26,216 nt of DNA, taken from an uncultured Lachnoanaerobaculum sp. GTDB lineage: Bacteria; Bacillota; Clostridia; Lachnospirales; Lachnospiraceae. Both the position numbers and the translations under genes were made by a program. Position 1 is the first letter of the stretch, and each line of letters opens with the position of its first letter. This document shows, one piece after another, positions 24,537 through 26,216 of the stretch. The notes below the pieces were generated by a model. The model did no database searches, was not told where the DNA came from, and saw nothing but the letters and a program-made list of their open reading frames with translations. The stretch lies in the NCBI RefSeq assembly GCF_938015485.1, contig NZ_CALLVU010000058.1, forward strand, positions 1 through 26,216, given 5' to 3'.

Positions 24537-25400
24537 TTAATGTGCGTTTAATACACTCTTTGCAAGCGTTCCACTCTTTAGCATCATTAGACCAAGAAGT
24601 AATGCATAGCCTAATATCATAAAGGTACTTGCATGAATGTCCGTTATCTTTATCGTCTTTACTAAAACTGCATAAATACCCAAGCATATAATCAAGAATA
24701 AGCCTTGAAGCCCAATAGCAAATAGACCTTTGATATAGTTTGTTCCAATTTGTCCCCACTCCTTATTTCCCATAGTGGCAAATGGAATTGCTGAAACTGA
24801 ACAGTAAACATATATCTCAAACATTCTGCCATAGACAACTAGCATTATGACTACCGACATAACCTGTATTGCAACTTTAACAAGCGAGGTTTCAAAGAGT
24901 ATCATCACCAGTTCTCCAAGTCCTTTGTCTTTTAATCCCTCAACCATCTGAACAATTTGATCACCTGAAACGGCAGCAGAAGTATTGATTACTCCTGCCG
25001 CCTGATTTACAAGGTGTTGTGCAACATCAAATACTGCCATTGAGAATGTAAAGGCATGAGATACTAGCCATACCGCTATCCACATCTTTATCATGTATTT
25101 AAAAAACTCAAAGGTATCTGTATCGTGCATATTATTCTTTTGCATAACCATATTTATCAGTTCAATACATAAAACTGCTGTAATGATTAAACCTGCAATT
25201 GGAATAATGACACTATCATTGATACTCTTAATAAAGTTAAATACCTCTGAGTTCCATCCCATTGGTGTCTTGCCTATATCGGTTGCTACTGCTCCGACTT
25301 TATCATTAATGTCGATAAACATTGACTCAAGATTTGCTTGGATACCTCCGAGAAGAAGCTCTTTAAAAAATTCCTCTATCTTATCGAAAATACCAAACAT
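24537..25400 (-). CDS. VirB6/TrbL-like multispanning channel protein
   Basis: 287 residues with several hydrophobic segments (about 61-87, 104-125, 170-194, 224-245, 258-276), consistent with the VirB6/TrbL-like integral membrane component of ICE type IV secretion systems. The N-terminus (MFGIFDKIEEFFKELLLGGI) is amphipathic. ATG at 25398-25400 with a GGAGAG ribosome-binding site, 12 bp after the Maff2-like gene. Order Maff2-like, VirB6-like, PrgI-like, VirB4 is typical of Tn1549-type elements. Identification rests on topology, length and context more than on motifs. Confidence 0.85.
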   Translation of the reverse strand: MFGIFDKIEEFFKELLLGGIQANLESMFIDINDKVGAVATDIGKTPMGWNSEVFNFIKSINDSVIIPIAGLIITAVLCIELINMVMQKNNMHDTDTFEFFKYMIKMWIAVWLVSHAFTFSMAVFDVAQHLVNQAAGVINTSAAVSGDQIVQMVEGLKDKGLGELVMILFETSLVKVAIQVMSVVIMLVVYGRMFEIYVYCSVSAIPFATMGNKEWGQIGTNYIKGLFAIGLQGLFLIICLGIYAVLVKTIKITDIHASTFMILGYALLLGLMMLKSGTLAKSVLNAH

Positions 25401-25412
25401 AAGCTACTCTCC

Positions 25413-25628
25413 TTACTTCAATACATTTGAAAGTAATGGGATTAGTTTTAAGCCGATTAGAACGATGCCTCCACCAGCCATTAGCTGCTTAATGCCCTGA
25501 GATTTTGCTCCAGGGTTATCATTACCATATCCCTCCATAAGGTTAATAACACCCCATGCTCCAAGACCAGCACCTACTGCCATTACCAAAATCTTTAATA
25601 CATTAACTGCTTGTACGAAAAAATCCAT
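25413..25628 (-). CDS. Maff2-family small membrane protein (VirB2-like)
   Basis: 71 residues with two hydrophobic helices (about 9-28 and 49-67) around a Gly/Asn loop (INLMEGYGNDNPGAKSQGIK), the Maff2 pattern (PF12750). Its position before the VirB6-like gene and its two-helix topology suggest a VirB2 pilin-like or channel-lining component, an inference. ATG at 25626-25628 with AGGAGG eight bases upstream, overlapping the stop of the SSB-like gene. Confidence 0.88.
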   Translation of the reverse strand: MDFFVQAVNVLKILVMAVGAGLGAWGVINLMEGYGNDNPGAKSQGIKQLMAGGGIVLIGLKLIPLLSNVLK

Positions 25629-25631
25629 TAT

Positions 25632-25943
25632 TTATTCCTCCTCGTTTTCTTCTTTCTTTTCAATTTTGTTCATAGACATAACTACAAAATTCTTATATGT
25701 CTTTCCATTTTTAGTTCGTTTGTTGAAGTAACCATACACATGAATGAAATCACCTTCTGAAAATTCCTTAGCCACGTCAGATTTATTGCCATAGGCTGCA
25801 CAGTTGATATACTCTCTACCTTTTCCATATCCTTTCGAAAGAGCAAAATTTACAACTTGAACCTCTTCATCACCTCTTGTAAAAGTTCCAAAAGTAGGTT
25901 TTTTTAACAGATTGGCATTGATATTAATCATTTCTTTATCCAT
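25632..25943 (-). CDS. Small SSB-like OB-fold protein, first gene of the transfer operon
   Basis: 103 residues, a single OB-fold resembling single-stranded-DNA-binding protein: FTRGDEEVQVVNFALSKGYG, REYINCAAYGNKSDVAKEF, GDFIHVYGYFNKRTKNGKTY, then an acidic tail ending EEENEEE-like. No classical SSB C-terminal DDDIPF tip is present. The frame opens at a TTG (25955), but that codon forms part of the GGAGG Shine-Dalgarno serving the ATG at 25941-25943, so I use the ATG. It is a paralogue of the SSB-like protein that ends the operon at 5689. It probably coats transferred single strands. Confidence 0.85.
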   Translation of the reverse strand: MDKEMININANLLKKPTFGTFTRGDEEVQVVNFALSKGYGKGREYINCAAYGNKSDVAKEFSEGDFIHVYGYFNKRTKNGKTYKNFVVMSMNKIEKKEENEEE

Positions 25944-25957
25944 TTTTTCCTCCAATT

Positions 25958-25989
25958 AAAAAAGCGACTGAAAAGTTAATTTCAATCAC
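25958..25989 (-). terminator. Terminator/attenuator just upstream of the first transfer-operon gene
   Basis: Minus-strand stem GTGATTGAAA / TTTCAGTCGC (25989-25980 with 25973-25964), ten pairs including two wobbles, six-base loop, followed by six T. It ends only about 5 bp before the Shine-Dalgarno of the SSB-like gene, so transcripts must read through it to express the transfer operon: an attenuator is likely unless a promoter lies in the few remaining bases. Confidence 0.65.
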
Positions 25990-26015
25990 CAAGTATTTGT
26001 ATATTTAGTTATCTA

Positions 26016-26042
26016 TTAGGTAGGGCTTCTTATCCTTATCAT
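26016..26042 (-). CDS. Possible leader peptide upstream of the transfer operon
   Basis: Eight-codon ORF MIRIRSPT with ATG at 26040-26042, a GGAG Shine-Dalgarno five bases upstream (within AAAGGAGAAAAG) and a TAA stop 26 bp before the terminator-like hairpin. Short translated leaders before attenuators are a common way to couple ribosome movement to read-through. The ORF is too short to prove from one sequence. Confidence 0.35.
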   Translation of the reverse strand: MIRIRSPT

Positions 26043-26074
26043 CTTTTCTCCTTTACTTTCTGTAACATATTTAA

Positions 26075-26151
26075 GGGAACTAGCATTTTGTCGTGTATAT
26101 ATTAGTGAGAGGCATTTGAAATACTAGTTAGCAACTCTTGCGAGTTTTCCC
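26075..26151 (-). ncRNA. Candidate structured leader RNA with competing pairings
   Basis: Three possible stems in the minus-strand transcript: a local hairpin AACTC-GCAA-GAGTT (26146-26133) with a GNRA-type loop; a ten-pair stem AACTAGTATT / AATGCTAGTT (26129-26120 with 26087-26078, one G-U); and a longer alternative GGGAAAACTCGCA / TGCTAGTTCCC (26151-26139 with 26085-26075, two-base bulge and one mismatch), which would exclude both others. It lies upstream of the leader peptide and attenuator-like hairpin. No known riboswitch class is recognised. Confidence 0.35.
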
Positions 26152-26188
26152 TATTTATTGATCGCAATATAAATTGAAAATAGGCATG

Positions 26189-26216
26189 AAAAAAAACGAT
26201 AGATTTTTTATTTCTA
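26189..26216 (-). terminator. Probable terminator cut by the window edge
   Basis: The minus strand enters the window with TAGA...TCTATCG followed by eight T (A run 26189-26196). The visible TAGA/TCTA pairs would extend to CGATAGA/TCTATCG if the next bases beyond the window are TCG on the plus strand. This would end the gene to the right and leave the transfer operon leader as a separate unit. Confidence 0.35.

Noticed and set aside
24445..24759. 104-codon minus-strand ORF overlapping the VirB6-like and coiled-coil protein genes
   Set aside because: Out of frame with two well-supported genes, rich in Cys/Trp/Ser as expected of a shadow frame, and no ribosome-binding site matched to it was noticed.
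5596..26128. Recurrent ACTAGT in the regulator promoter (5596, 5634) and in the transfer leader (26123) as a shared operator
   Set aside because: A 6-bp AT-rich palindrome is expected several times by chance in 26 kb, and the flanking bases differ between the two regions.
26133..26148. AACTC-TTGC-GAGTT hairpin with TTTT on the plus strand as a plus-strand terminator
   Set aside because: Stem of only five pairs, four T and no plus-strand gene ends here; it fits better as part of the minus-strand leader RNA.
1..26216. CRISPR array, tRNA or rRNA genes, insertion sequences or attachment sites
   Set aside because: No regularly spaced repeats, no tRNA-like cloverleaf, no transposase and no element ends were seen; the window appears internal to the ICE.

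Overview
The window is about 26 kb of AT-rich DNA, roughly one third G+C by eye. Essentially every gene lies on the minus strand, so the text follows transcription from right to left. Gene content and order match the transfer and processing region of an integrative conjugative element (ICE) of the Tn1549 / Clostridioides difficile CTn type, found in low-GC Bacillota. Codon and base composition suggest an anaerobic Clostridia or Tissierellia host, but the sequence cannot fix the species. No integrase, relaxase or VirD4-type coupling protein is present; these presumably lie outside both ends.

Right part (26216 to 17602), mating-channel module. A leader of about 260 bp has a possible structured RNA, a possible 8-codon leader peptide and an intrinsic-terminator-like hairpin. 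It precedes a small SSB-like OB-fold protein, a two-helix Maff2/VirB2-like protein, a VirB6/TrbL-like multispanning protein, a small membrane coiled-coil protein, a PrgI-family protein, the VirB4-type ATPase, a membrane-anchored NlpC/P60-CHAP cell-wall hydrolase (CD1108-like), a DUF4315 protein and a DUF4366 (CD1107-like) surface protein. Genes are a few bases apart or overlap, so they form one operon.

Middle part (17510 to 5689), DNA-processing and anti-restriction module. It holds a topoisomerase III, an orphan cytosine-C5 methyltransferase, a 2796-residue polyvalent protein (ArdC-like N-terminus, DUF2958, N6-methylase-like and SNF2-type helicase domains) and a second SSB-like protein. Hairpins with T-rich tails sit just before several of these genes and suggest attenuation with read-through. 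A 136-codon ORF with a consensus ribosome-binding site is nested in another frame inside the giant gene and looks TnpV-like.

Left part (5643 to 1), defence cargo. After a strong terminator comes a separate operon with its own promoter: an XRE regulator, a HaeIII-type methyltransferase, a HaeIII-type endonuclease (GGCC), a GHKL ATPase fused to a PD-(D/E)XK nuclease domain, and another C5 methyltransferase, closed by a terminator at 2-33. This looks like a classical GGCC restriction-modification system merged with a MORC/MutL-like ATPase-nuclease-methylase system. The element therefore carries both weapons against foreign DNA and tools to survive restriction in new hosts.
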